In this document: piece after piece, positions 25,518-31,609 of the stretch | Numbering within the stretch: position 1 is the stretch's first letter | Layout: each line of letters opens with the position of its first letter | Origin: Arthrobacter sp. | Lineage (GTDB): Bacteria > Actinomycetota > Actinomycetes > Actinomycetales > Micrococcaceae | NCBI GenBank assembly: GCA_025464925.1 | Contig: JAODMS010000043.1 | Location: forward strand, 1-31,609 | Length of the DNA stretch: 31,609 bases | Direction: 5' to 3' | Translations under genes and position numbers: made by a program | Notes under the pieces: model-generated | Seen by the model: the letters and a program-made list of their open reading frames with translations, nothing else | Database searches by the model: none | Told to the model about the DNA's origin: nothing

Positions 25518-25988
25518 TTGCAACCGGTGATTCTGATTGAGCGCGACAACCCCACGCGCAAGGACGTCCAGCAGCTCCTGGGCGAGCATCTCGCAGACAT
25601 GTTCGCCGCCTCCCCCGCCGAAAGTGTGCACGCACTCGATCCTGCAGCACTTGCCGGACCGGCCGTCACGTTCTGGACCGCACGGGAGGACTCCGAGCTT
25701 CTCGGATGCGGGGCGCTGAAACAGCTGCTGCCCGGTCAAGGCGAGATTAAGTCGATGCGCACAACGGTCCGGGCACGCGGGCGTGGCATCGGTACGCTGC
25801 TACTTACCCACATCCTGGAGGATGCCCGGCAAAGCCAGTTCCGGCGTTTGTATCTTGAAACCGGAACCCAGGAATTCTTCGCTCCAGCCCGTCGGCTGTA
25901 CCACCGGCACGGATTCACCGAATGCCCGCCGTTTGCCGACTATGGGCTCGATCCCCATAGTGTCTACATGACGTTCAAACTGCAATAG
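25518..25988 (+). CDS. GNAT-family N-acetyltransferase (YsnE-like)
   Basis: A 156-aa acetyltransferase starting at TTG 25518; GTG 25527 is an alternative. The GNAT core shows ELLGCGALKQL, then EIKSMRTTVRARGRGIGTLLL with the acetyl-CoA pyrophosphate loop R-x-x-G-x-G (RARGRGIG), then LYLETGTQEFFAPARRLYHRHGF. This layout resembles B. subtilis YsnE. The acceptor substrate is unknown. It sits 5 bp behind the alarmone synthetase gene and has no strong ribosome site of its own (AGGGG overlaps the upstream stop), so coupling is likely. It is convergent with the SulP gene 34 bp away, with no obvious terminator. Confidence 0.9.
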   Translation: MQPVILIERDNPTRKDVQQLLGEHLADMFAASPAESVHALDPAALAGPAVTFWTAREDSELLGCGALKQLLPGQGEIKSMRTTVRARGRGIGTLLLTHILEDARQSQFRRLYLETGTQEFFAPARRLYHRHGFTECPPFADYGLDPHSVYMTFKLQ

Positions 25989-26022
25989 AGGGCTCGGCCG
26001 TCGTGGGGCAGATCGCGTGTCC

Positions 26023-27540
26023 CTAGCCGCCGAGCTTGCCCGCCAGCCGTTCGCGCATCGTGGTGCTGGCCTCGTTGAGGCCGATGATCTTCACGTCTTT
26101 GCCGTGCTGGCGGTACTTCTCGGTGATCGCATCAAGTGCGGCGATGGTGGACGCGTCCCAGAGGTGGGAGGCGTGCATGTCGATCACCACCCGCTCCGGA
26201 TCCAGGGCGTACTCGAACTGGGTATACAGCTCGTTCGAGGAGGCGAAGAACAGCTCACCATCCACGCGGTAGGTGGCGAACCGGACGCCGTCGACCTCTG
26301 TCAGGGTGCGTTCGACGGTGACGAAGTGAGCCACGCGACGGGCGAACAGGACCATGGCCACGAGCACACCCACCCCGACGCCGATGGCGAGGTTGTGGGT
26401 TGCGACGACGACGATGACGGTGGCCACCATGACCAGGGTTTCACTCTTGGGCAGCGCCTTCAGCGTGGCGGGACGGATGCTGTGCCAGTCGAAGGTGGCG
26501 GCGGAGACGAAGATCATTACGGCCACGAGCGCGGCCATGGGGATCAGGGAGACGATGTCGCCGAGGACCACCACGAGGATGAGCAGGAAGACACCCGCCA
26601 GGAAAGTGGAGATCCGGGTGCGGGCGCCGGAGGCCTTGACGTTGATCATGGTCTGGCCGATCATGGCGCAGCCGCCCATGCCGCCGGTGAAACCGGTGAC
26701 GATATTCGCCACGCCCTGACCCCACGCCTCACGGGTCTTCGGCGAACGCGTGCCCGTAATGTCATCGACCAGCTTGGCTGTCATCAGCGATTCAAGTAGT
26801 CCCACGAAGGCCATGGCCAGGGCGAAGGGAAAGATGATGTGCAGTGTCTCCAGGCTGAACGGCACGTTCGGGACGAACAGCGATGGCAGCGAATCCGGCA
26901 GCGCGCCCTTGTCCCCGACGGTGGGGATTGCCACGGCGGCCAGCACTGTGATGAGGGTCAGGACCACGATGGCCACCAGTGGGGCGGGGACGGCGCGCGT
27001 CAGCCTGGGCAGGCCGAAAACGATCAACAGCGCCAGTGCCGTCAGCGGATAGACGAGCCAGGGCACGCCGATCAGCTCGGGGACCTGCGAGAGGAAAATC
27101 AGAATCGCCAGGGCGTTGACGAAGCCGACCATGACGGAGCGCGGAATGAACCGCATCAGCTTCGCCACCCCGGAAAGGCCGAGGACGACCTGGAAAATGC
27201 CGGCCAAGATCACCGCTGCGACAAGGTAGTCGAGGCCGTGGGAGGCCACCAGCGGAGCAATCACGAGGGCGACGGCGCCGGTGGCTGCGGAGATCATCGC
27301 GGGCCTGCCACCGACGAAGGCAATGGTGACGGCCATCGTGAACGAGGCGAAGAGCCCGATCCGCGGGTCGACACCCGCGATGATCGAAAACGCTATGGCC
27401 TCCGGAATGAGGGCCAGCGCGACGACGAGGCCGCCCAGGACCTCGGTCTTCAGCCGGCCGGGGGACAGCAGCGCGCCCCGGACGGATTGAAGCTGTTCGG
27501 ACGTGGGCGCCGGGGCAGGTCCGTCTGTTGTAACGGCCAT
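26023..27540 (-). CDS. SulP-family anion transporter with STAS domain
   Basis: A 505-aa SLC26/SulP protein. The membrane domain (about 25-400) shows ALALIPEAIAFSIIAGVDP, the SulP signature with the helix-1 substrate region, GRPAMISAATGAVAL and TGFTGGMGGCAMIGQTMINV. A C-terminal STAS domain (about 410-505) has VVIDMHASHLWDASTIAALDAI. Family members import sulfate or bicarbonate, the latter with Na+ (BicA). The GGMGGCAMIGQ loop with Cys is common in the putative sulfate/bicarbonate group, and the ion is not decidable here. GGAG lies seven bases before ATG 27540, and a consensus TATAAT lies about 80 bases upstream. Confidence 0.95.
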   Translation of the reverse strand: MAVTTDGPAPAPTSEQLQSVRGALLSPGRLKTEVLGGLVVALALIPEAIAFSIIAGVDPRIGLFASFTMAVTIAFVGGRPAMISAATGAVALVIAPLVASHGLDYLVAAVILAGIFQVVLGLSGVAKLMRFIPRSVMVGFVNALAILIFLSQVPELIGVPWLVYPLTALALLIVFGLPRLTRAVPAPLVAIVVLTLITVLAAVAIPTVGDKGALPDSLPSLFVPNVPFSLETLHIIFPFALAMAFVGLLESLMTAKLVDDITGTRSPKTREAWGQGVANIVTGFTGGMGGCAMIGQTMINVKASGARTRISTFLAGVFLLILVVVLGDIVSLIPMAALVAVMIFVSAATFDWHSIRPATLKALPKSETLVMVATVIVVVATHNLAIGVGVGVLVAMVLFARRVAHFVTVERTLTEVDGVRFATYRVDGELFFASSNELYTQFEYALDPERVVIDMHASHLWDASTIAALDAITEKYRQHGKDVKIIGLNEASTTMRERLAGKLGG

Positions 27541-27617
27541 TAATGGCTCCGTTCAGGCTCAAGAAGCCATGCCAGGGCTGCTTCGGTGTTCTGTGAAGAC
27601 GGGAAAAAGCTTCGACA

Positions 27618-27623
27618 ATTATA
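27618..27623 (-). promoter_or_regulatory. Consensus -10 TATAAT for the SulP gene
   Basis: On the minus strand TATAAT lies about 78 bases upstream of ATG 27540, predicting a leader of about 70 bases. No -35 hexamer is present at 16-18 bases; instead the position is occupied by GC-rich inverted repeats. Confidence 0.55.
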
Positions 27624-27628
27624 AAGAG

Positions 27629-27641
27629 GGGCGCAGCGCCC
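27629..27641 (-). terminator. Hairpin before a T-rich run, between MarR gene and SulP gene
   Basis: GGGCGC/GCGCCC around one base is followed on the minus strand by CTCTTTATAATT. A second inverted repeat CCTGC/GCAGG (27640-27655) abuts it. It could end the MarR transcript, or be an operator, since it lies where a -35 would be. Confidence 0.35.
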
Positions 27642-27772
27642 TGCGGGCCGGCAGGGGCATCGGCCGGAGTGGGCGCAGCTCGCCCTGCGCCACTAACTCT
27701 ACCTTGATGCCGGAGGGACTCTTTGATCCGGAATTCGATCAGGACGGTAGTAAGTCTGGCTCCTTTCGGGAG

Positions 27773-28291
27773 CTAATCGTCAGAACCCGGCGATTGGCGT
27801 CTGTCCTGTGTGTCGTCGTCGTCCGTTGGCACAGGGTCCGGTTCAGTAGGTGCGGCGGAGGCTGGATCCCCGGGCGTGATGCTGAATGAGTCAATGACCC
27901 GGACAAGTTCATGTTCAAGCGTGGACCGCATGGCCCGGTTCAGCGGCAGATTCTGCTCGATGTCGCGGGCATTTTCCAGGGCGGTGCGGCCTGCGCTGGT
28001 GAGGGCGGCTTCGATTCTGCGCCGGTCTTGGGGATCGCGGGTGCGGGTGATGAGCCCAGCTGAGTCGAGGCGGACCAGGACCTTGCCGATGGTCTGGGCT
28101 TGGACTTTGATTTGGGCTGCAAGCTGCTCTTGACTCAGGGGTCCCGACGCCAGCCCCTGGAGGGCAATGACCGCGGCATGGGTTAGGCCGAGCGATGCGA
28201 GCGCCTGGTCCTGGCTGCGCTGGACGAGACGGGCAGCCATCGCGAGAAGCTGGTGGGTGTTCCAAGGCTCGGCTGCCGGATTCGAGACCAT
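27773..28291 (-). CDS. MarR-family winged-helix transcriptional regulator
   Basis: A 172-aa protein from ATG 28291, chosen for GGGAG just upstream; an in-frame ATG at 28324 is less likely. The MarR core runs from about 12 to 140. LSQEQLAAQIKVQAQTIGKVLVRL (split over 52-75) includes the recognition helix, and RTRDPQDRRRIEAALT (83-98) is the wing with the hallmark DxRR. The last 35 residues form an acidic, Pro/Asp-rich tail (DDDDTQDRR) beyond the normal family end. It lies downstream of the DUF2382 gene on the same strand, separated by a terminator, so it likely has its own promoter. Twin palindromes upstream of that gene are its candidate operators (inference). Confidence 0.94.
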   Translation of the reverse strand: MVSNPAAEPWNTHQLLAMAARLVQRSQDQALASLGLTHAAVIALQGLASGPLSQEQLAAQIKVQAQTIGKVLVRLDSAGLITRTRDPQDRRRIEAALTSAGRTALENARDIEQNLPLNRAMRSTLEHELVRVIDSFSITPGDPASAAPTEPDPVPTDDDDTQDRRQSPGSDD

Positions 28292-28344
28292 CGGCTCCCG
28301 CCTTTCCTTGTCGCGGCCCGGCAATAGCCCGGGCCTGGGGCATG

Positions 28345-28389
28345 AAAACGCCAGGGGCGAGGGCGGGTGGCCCTGGCCCCTGGCGTTTT
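28345..28389 (-). terminator. Intrinsic terminator after the PRC/DUF2382 gene
   Basis: AAAACGCCAGGGGC (28345-28358) and GCCCCTGGCGTTTT (28376-28389) form a 14-bp perfect stem with further GGGC/GCCC pairing inside the loop. It ends in TTTT on the minus strand, just 15 bases after the DUF2382 stop codon. The symmetric ends allow termination in both directions. Confidence 0.85.
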
Positions 28390-28404
28390 GTTAGTGCAAC
28401 GGGC

Positions 28405-29220
28405 TTACCGGCGGGTCTCGTCGACGCCGTCGGTCTCGATCTGCTCCTTGCGGATCTCCTCATCGACGGTGACCTCATCGGTGACCGTTTCCGTGCCCAG
28501 GCGGACCCGTTCCACCGGGACGGTTTCCTTCTCGACCACGGGGCGTTCCTCGTGGAGGATGACCTCGTGCTCTTCCTCGCTGAGATCCGGGCCGCCCATG
28601 GCGTCTGCGCGGTTGGCGTCCGTGATCGGTTCACGTTCTATCCGGACCTCTTCGCGCTGCACCGGAACGGTCTGGGTGACGTGTTCGGTGGTGACGTACT
28701 TGCGCAGCCGTGCCCGGCCGGTGGCCTGCTTTTCGGTGCCCACGTGCAGGCGCTCCTCCGAGCGGGTCATGGCGTCGTCCGTGGTGGGGCCGGAGGTGTC
28801 GTGCCCGACGGTGCCGGGCGCGTCGCCGCCGTCGTAACGGCCGGTGCCGGCGGTGGCGTAACCTGCGTCATTGCCCGAAGTGGCTTCGGTGTGGCTGCGG
28901 CCGTTGCCGAGCTGGTAGTGCCGGTAAAGCCGGTCCTCCTCGGCGGGTTCCAGGTGCCCGTCGGTGTCCACCCGGGGGGCGTCCTTGACCTGGTCCTTGG
29001 TGTAGGGGGCGACAATGTTGTCCCCGTCAATGCGGGCGCCTTCCAGCGGGATGAACGACTCGGACGTGCCGAACAGGCCGGTCTTAGCCGTGACCCAGGT
29101 GGGCTGGCCGTTGTCATCATCGGCGTACACCTGGCCGATGGATCCGATCTTGTCACCATCAATGGAAAGGATATTTCCGTTGCGGTTGAGCAGGTCGTCG
29201 ATGTGTTCCTTGGCGATCAT
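28405..29220 (-). CDS. PRC-barrel and DUF2382 domain stress-type protein
   Basis: A 271-aa cytosolic protein; AAGGAGA before ATG 29220 fixes the start over ATG 29253. Residues 1-80 are a PRC-barrel (GDKIGSIGQVYADDDNGQPTWV, then GLFGTSESFIPLEGARI). Residues 85-150 are a Gly/Thr/Asp-rich flexible linker. Residues 150-263 are the Glu/Val/Arg-rich DUF2382 region, with heptad-like repeats such as ERLHVG, VPVQREEVRIEREP, EEHEVILHEERPVVEKETVPVERV (given in pieces). DUF2382 proteins are linked to stress responses; molecular function is unknown. It has its own terminator downstream and twin AAGCATGCTT palindromes about 100-130 bases upstream. Confidence 0.95.
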   Translation of the reverse strand: MIAKEHIDDLLNRNGNILSIDGDKIGSIGQVYADDDNGQPTWVTAKTGLFGTSESFIPLEGARIDGDNIVAPYTKDQVKDAPRVDTDGHLEPAEEDRLYRHYQLGNGRSHTEATSGNDAGYATAGTGRYDGGDAPGTVGHDTSGPTTDDAMTRSEERLHVGTEKQATGRARLRKYVTTEHVTQTVPVQREEVRIEREPITDANRADAMGGPDLSEEEHEVILHEERPVVEKETVPVERVRLGTETVTDEVTVDEEIRKEQIETDGVDETRR

Positions 29221-29713
29221 GGTGTCTCCTTGGAGTTGATTCGTATGGATCATTCAATGGCCATGGTTGCGGTGGCCCCGCCGTCTGGACCTTGCAGGGC
29301 CTTCCGAGGAACAACCATAAGCATGCTTACTGTCATTTGGGAAGCATGCTTAGTAATTTTTTTGAAAATGTACGTCATGACCGGGCACTTCTCGGCGGTG
29401 CGCCCCTCCCTTTCAACGATGCCGGAAGGATCAGGAGCGGCTGCGTTCGGCCATCGGAACGGCCCCTGGAGACGGCGTCATCTTCCCCGGTACGGGGGTC
29501 GCATCTCCCGCCTCGAAGGAGCACGGGCCGCAGGGTTATGACCCTGTGCCGCAGCATCGCCGCCAGAATTTTTCTCAGTTTGCTACCCATCCGATGCGGG
29601 CTCCGCTCCGAATTGCCTGGTGCGCGGACGGACATTCTCGCTTCCCGACAGGTTGTGGATTGCCGCAGCGAGCGTATCCATAGGTTTGAGAGTCAAGGAA
29701 GCAGGACTGATCA
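29221..29713. other. Intergenic region of about 490 bp upstream of the DUF2382 gene
   Basis: No reading frame here has coding character. The DUF2382-proximal part holds twin palindromes and an AT-rich patch (29352-29370) that stands out from the high-GC surroundings, probably the promoter and operator. The rest (29380-29700) is GC-rich with no feature I can support; it may contain the promoter of the 93-aa gene at 29714. Confidence 0.55.
29318..29351. promoter_or_regulatory. Twin AAGCATGCTT palindromes, candidate operator
   Basis: TAAGCATGCTTA (29318-29329) is a perfect 12-bp palindrome, and AAGCATGCTT recurs at 29342-29351, centre-to-centre 23 bp, about two helical turns. The paired, phased palindromes in the upstream region of the DUF2382 gene look like a dimer-binding operator. 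The nearby MarR protein is the obvious candidate. The 10-mer does not recur elsewhere in the window by my reading. Confidence 0.6.
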
Positions 29714-29995
29714 GTGGCAACTTCGGACTTTGCGCGTTTCATTTCGGACTGCATTGCCGCGGACGCGGCGGAGGATTCCGGGCTCGCGGAGGATGAAATG
29801 TACGGGGTGTACCTCAGCTGGTGCGCCCTGCACCGGCAAACCCCCGAGCCCTGCAAGGCGTTCTGGGCGGCGATGTCCGGACTGGGGTTCTGCGAACGGC
29901 GCCGGATCAACCGCCGCTACATCCGGCCCGGACTGCGGATGACGGGACCGGCCGCCGTGGACTACATCCTCGCCCGCCGCCCCAGCCTGGTCTGA
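29714..29995 (+). CDS. Small protein resembling the C-terminal domain of phage/P4-type primases
   Basis: A 93-aa protein with a GTG start and AGGA seven bases upstream. The pattern EMYGVYLSWCALHRQTPEPCKAFWAAM (given here across about residues 27-54) followed by LGFCERRR resembles the Y-x-x-W-C ... F-x-x-x-(M/L)...G-F layout of the Pox_D5/primase C-terminal winged helix. It ends in GLRMTGPAAVDYILA. No primase or helicase domain accompanies it and no phage genes lie nearby, so it may be a domesticated free-standing domain. The resemblance is by eye and needs a profile search. Function unknown. Confidence 0.8.
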   Translation: MATSDFARFISDCIAADAAEDSGLAEDEMYGVYLSWCALHRQTPEPCKAFWAAMSGLGFCERRRINRRYIRPGLRMTGPAAVDYILARRPSLV

Positions 29996-30295
29996 CCGGC
30001 GGGTGTCTGGCCGTGCAGGCGGCCAACCTGAATCCATGCCGCACGAATTGCTCCGGGAACTTCTCCGCCGGGAAAGCGCAGCGGTGCCGAATGGTGCCGA
30101 TCTTGTTGGCCTCTGTCGGAAAGCCGGGGTGAGCTTCCCGTGTTACCGCAGGTTGCCCTGCGTGACGTGGCGGGACGGAATGGTGCGCATCGGGGCGTCG
30201 CTACGCCTAGCCTGCATAGCAGAGCTGCACAGAAGACCGCGCTGGCCGTCCCGGTCCCGGCTGTTGCAGCAACTCACGCCGCAAGGGAGGCACAG
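29996..30295 (+). other. 300-bp gap before the DUF6919-like gene
   Basis: Open frames exist here (for example one from 30003) but lack a ribosome site and the codon bias of the neighbours. TAGCCTGCATAGC near 30209-30222 may contain a -10 for the next gene. I see nothing else. Confidence 0.4.
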
Positions 30296-30910
30296 ATGTC
30301 CAGGTCAGAGGAAAGGTTCACCACCGAACGGGACAGCTCCGGGCGCCTCCTGGCGGACCGCGAGGTCTGGCGGCAGGCGACAACCATCCCCGCGGCCGGC
30401 CAGCTGACCGCATGGTGGCTGGAGGGCCGGAGCCAGTATCAGCCGGGAACCTTTGCTCCCGGCATTGACGACGAGACCACGGCCATCGCCAGCCAGCTCG
30501 CAGAACTTAACCGGAACGGGCTCTTCACCAAGGAGTCGCAGCCGGGCCTACTTGCGGGAGGCCTCGCGCAGCGTGCCTACGTGACAGCGTTTTGCAGTGC
30601 GGAGACTGCGTCGGTGCTGCTGCAACTGTCCACCCGCACCAGTCTCGTGACGGTGGCCCATGCGCCGGGAGAAGCGAGCAGTGCCTCCATTCCTGTCACG
30701 CTGCAGCAGGACGCCGTGGTGACTGTGCTGGGCAGCAGCGAAACCCCGATCAGCGCCGATCAGCTAAGGGACTGGTCCGAAGAGGCCAACGAGACACTGG
30801 CCCTGGTTCTGGCCGACGCCTGGTATGTGGAAATCTTTGACCCGGAGTGGGGAAGAACCAGCCTGCTCCTGCCTGCCGTGCTGGAGGCGCTGGCGGCAGA
30901 CCTCAACTGA
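30296..30910 (+). CDS. DUF6919-like protein
   Basis: A 204-aa protein from ATG 30296, fixed by AGGGAGG six bases upstream; the frame is open to 30140 without support. LLADREVWRQATTIPAAGQLTAWWLEGR and LAELNRNGLFTKESQPG (in pieces) match my recollection of DUF6919, a family found in streptomycetes and relatives. The residues after QRAYVTAFCSAE form a mixed alpha/beta part ending in an acidic EIFDPEWGRTSLLLPAVLEAL. No catalytic motif is evident and no membrane segment. Its function is unknown. Its stop codon overlaps the convergent ABM gene by 8 bp. Confidence 0.85.
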   Translation: MSRSEERFTTERDSSGRLLADREVWRQATTIPAAGQLTAWWLEGRSQYQPGTFAPGIDDETTAIASQLAELNRNGLFTKESQPGLLAGGLAQRAYVTAFCSAETASVLLQLSTRTSLVTVAHAPGEASSASIPVTLQQDAVVTVLGSSETPISADQLRDWSEEANETLALVLADAWYVEIFDPEWGRTSLLLPAVLEALAADLN

Positions 30911-31214
30911 TGCTTGCCGCCTCGTCCAGGGTGTGCGGCTCGTAGTGCTCGAGCAATTCATTCAACGCCGTGAAGCTCTGTTCGTACGCCGCCGAGGCGC
31001 GCCATTGCTCGACCTGTTCCAGCGACTCCCATGGCCCGGTACTGATGAACCGGTTCGTAACGTCCCGGTCGTGCATCAGCACTGCTTTGGTACCCGGGAA
31101 TTCCTCTTTTGTCCTTCTGGCCAAGTCTCGCCAAAGCTGCACGAAATCGTTCTCCCGGCCCGGCTTCACCAGCCAGATTCCAAGCGTATAAACCGACACG
31201 TCGACCGCCTCCAT
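30903..31214 (-). CDS. Antibiotic-biosynthesis-monooxygenase (ABM)-fold protein
   Basis: A 103-aa dimeric ferredoxin-like fold candidate. VYTLGIWLVKPGRENDFVQLWRDLA starts the first beta-alpha unit, then TKAVLMHDRDVTNRFISTGPWESLEQVEQWRAS (in pieces) gives the typical WxSxExxxxWR helix of ABM-type proteins. Family members include small monooxygenases and heme-degrading enzymes, though many have no known reaction. No catalytic Asn/Trp/His set can be assigned safely. GGGTCAGAA precedes ATG 31214, so the ribosome site is weak. The 3' end overlaps the convergent DUF6919-like gene by 8 bp. It is not obviously linked to the dehydrogenase upstream. Confidence 0.87.
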   Translation of the reverse strand: MEAVDVSVYTLGIWLVKPGRENDFVQLWRDLARRTKEEFPGTKAVLMHDRDVTNRFISTGPWESLEQVEQWRASAAYEQSFTALNELLEHYEPHTLDEAASIS

Positions 31215-31337
31215 TTCTGACCCGGGTAGATAGTTGTGATTATCTGCCTGTCCTTTTGAAGGAGATAGGGCCGTCCTGCCCGGGCTGCAGCACGGCCCTA
31301 CGAGGATGGACTTTGGGGCTGCGCTAGGGCGGTTGGC

Positions 31338-31609
31338 CTAGGCTCCGTTGGGGTGGAGGACGACCTTGGTCCAGCCGTCCTCGCGTTTGTCGAACTTGTC
31401 GTAGCCGACGGGAGCTTGCTCCAAGGGAAGTTCGTGGCTGACAAGGAAGGACGGCTTGGCTTTGCCGCCGGCCACGAGGTCACGGAGGGCCCGGTTGTAT
31501 TTCTTGACCGGACACTGACCCGTGCCCATGGTTTGTCCTTTGAACCAGAAGTTCCCATAGTTGAACGCCACTTGGCCTTGCTTGGCGAGCTCGTCGGGGG
31601 CGCCGGGGT
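31338..31609 (-). CDS. Zinc-dependent dehydrogenase, C-terminal fragment (formaldehyde dehydrogenase FdhA-like), N-terminus outside the window
   Basis: Reading the minus strand from the window end gives about 90 C-terminal residues up to the TAG at 31338. GAPDELAKQGQVAFNYG, then FWFKGQTMGTGQCPVKKYNR and DKFDKREDGWTKVVLHP match the end of the medium-chain dehydrogenase branch containing glutathione-independent formaldehyde dehydrogenases. These oxidise formaldehyde or other alcohols/aldehydes with NAD(P) in the cytosol. The zinc- and cofactor-binding residues lie beyond the window, so specificity cannot be judged. The truncation is a window artefact. A 9-bp stem-loop (31266-31300) lies downstream but has no T-tract. 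Confidence 0.9.
   Translation of the reverse strand, partial: PGAPDELAKQGQVAFNYGNFWFKGQTMGTGQCPVKKYNRALRDLVAGGKAKPSFLVSHELPLEQAPVGYDKFDKREDGWTKVVLHPNGA

Noticed and set aside
25512..25518. AGGGG at the relA-like/GNAT junction as a Shine-Dalgarno for TTG 25518
   Set aside because: It is only one or two bases from the TTG, too close. It may instead serve GTG 25527, so the GNAT start stays uncertain.
29292..29942. 216-residue open frame between the DUF2382 gene and the 93-aa gene
   Set aside because: Crosses the palindromes and the AT-rich patch, has no ribosome site or protein-like composition, and overlaps the better-supported 93-aa gene in another frame.
30003..30407. 134-residue open frame before the DUF6919-like gene
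   Set aside because: No ribosome site, weak composition, and it overlaps the real gene that starts with a strong Shine-Dalgarno at 30296.
31266..31300. Stem-loop TAGGGCCGT/ACGGCCCTA after the FdhA-like gene as a terminator
   Set aside because: The 17-base loop is long and there is no T-tract on either strand; noted only as possible structure.
1..31609. CRISPR arrays, tRNA/rRNA genes, insertion sequences, prophage or defence genes
   Set aside because: I looked for regular repeats, tRNA-like T-loop sequences and transposase motifs and found none I could support.

Overview
The window is a contiguous piece of a high-GC actinobacterial chromosome. Codon use (strong G/C at third positions), the gene repertoire and several family-level similarities point to Micrococcaceae, most likely Arthrobacter or Pseudarthrobacter. 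That placement is inference from the sequence alone. I recognise about 34 protein genes, including two cut by the window ends. I found no rRNA, tRNA, CRISPR array, insertion sequence or prophage.

Layout. 1-4.9 kb: a truncated HAD phosphatase and serS (minus), a divergent diacylglycerol-kinase-like lipid kinase, a small charged protein, and a rhodanese-pheA pair. 5-9.9 kb (plus): an amidase, a POT-family peptide transporter and phosphoglucomutase. 10-13 kb: a membrane diguanylate cyclase divergent from a uracil-type NCS2 permease, which has a long structured upstream region and a very strong bidirectional terminator behind it. 13-15 kb: a stress-type SDR oxidoreductase with a small acidic disordered protein, divergent from a four-helix DUF6328 membrane protein. 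15-21.8 kb: glycerate kinase, a histidine phosphatase overlapping a stand-alone NAD(P)H-hydrate dehydratase, a glycerophosphodiesterase, a small SH3-like protein, a Cof-type HAD phosphatase, and a PfkB sugar kinase coupled to a PEBP-like protein. 22-26 kb: NhaA with an unusual Asp-rich C-terminal tail, an alpha/beta hydrolase, and a RelA/SpoT-domain alarmone synthetase followed by a GNAT acetyltransferase. 26-31.6 kb: a SulP anion transporter, a MarR regulator, a PRC-barrel/DUF2382 stress protein preceded by twin AAGCATGCTT palindromes, a 93-aa primase-C-terminal-like protein, a DUF6919-like protein, an ABM monooxygenase and the C-terminal end of a zinc-dependent (FdhA-like) dehydrogenase.

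How it fits together. Most of the window is ordinary core or accessory metabolism: sugar phosphate and glycerate metabolism, peptide and nucleobase uptake, metabolite repair, ion homeostasis. A scattering of stress-linked functions accompanies it (alarmone, c-di-GMP, Na+/H+ exchange, DUF2382, GSP39-like SDR). I see no obvious undescribed multi-gene system. The best leads are the MarR / twin-palindrome / DUF2382 locus, the alarmone synthetase with an unassigned C-terminal region, the NhaA calcium-loop-like tail, and a set of genes whose -10-like hexamer lies exactly six bases before the start codon, suggesting leaderless transcripts.
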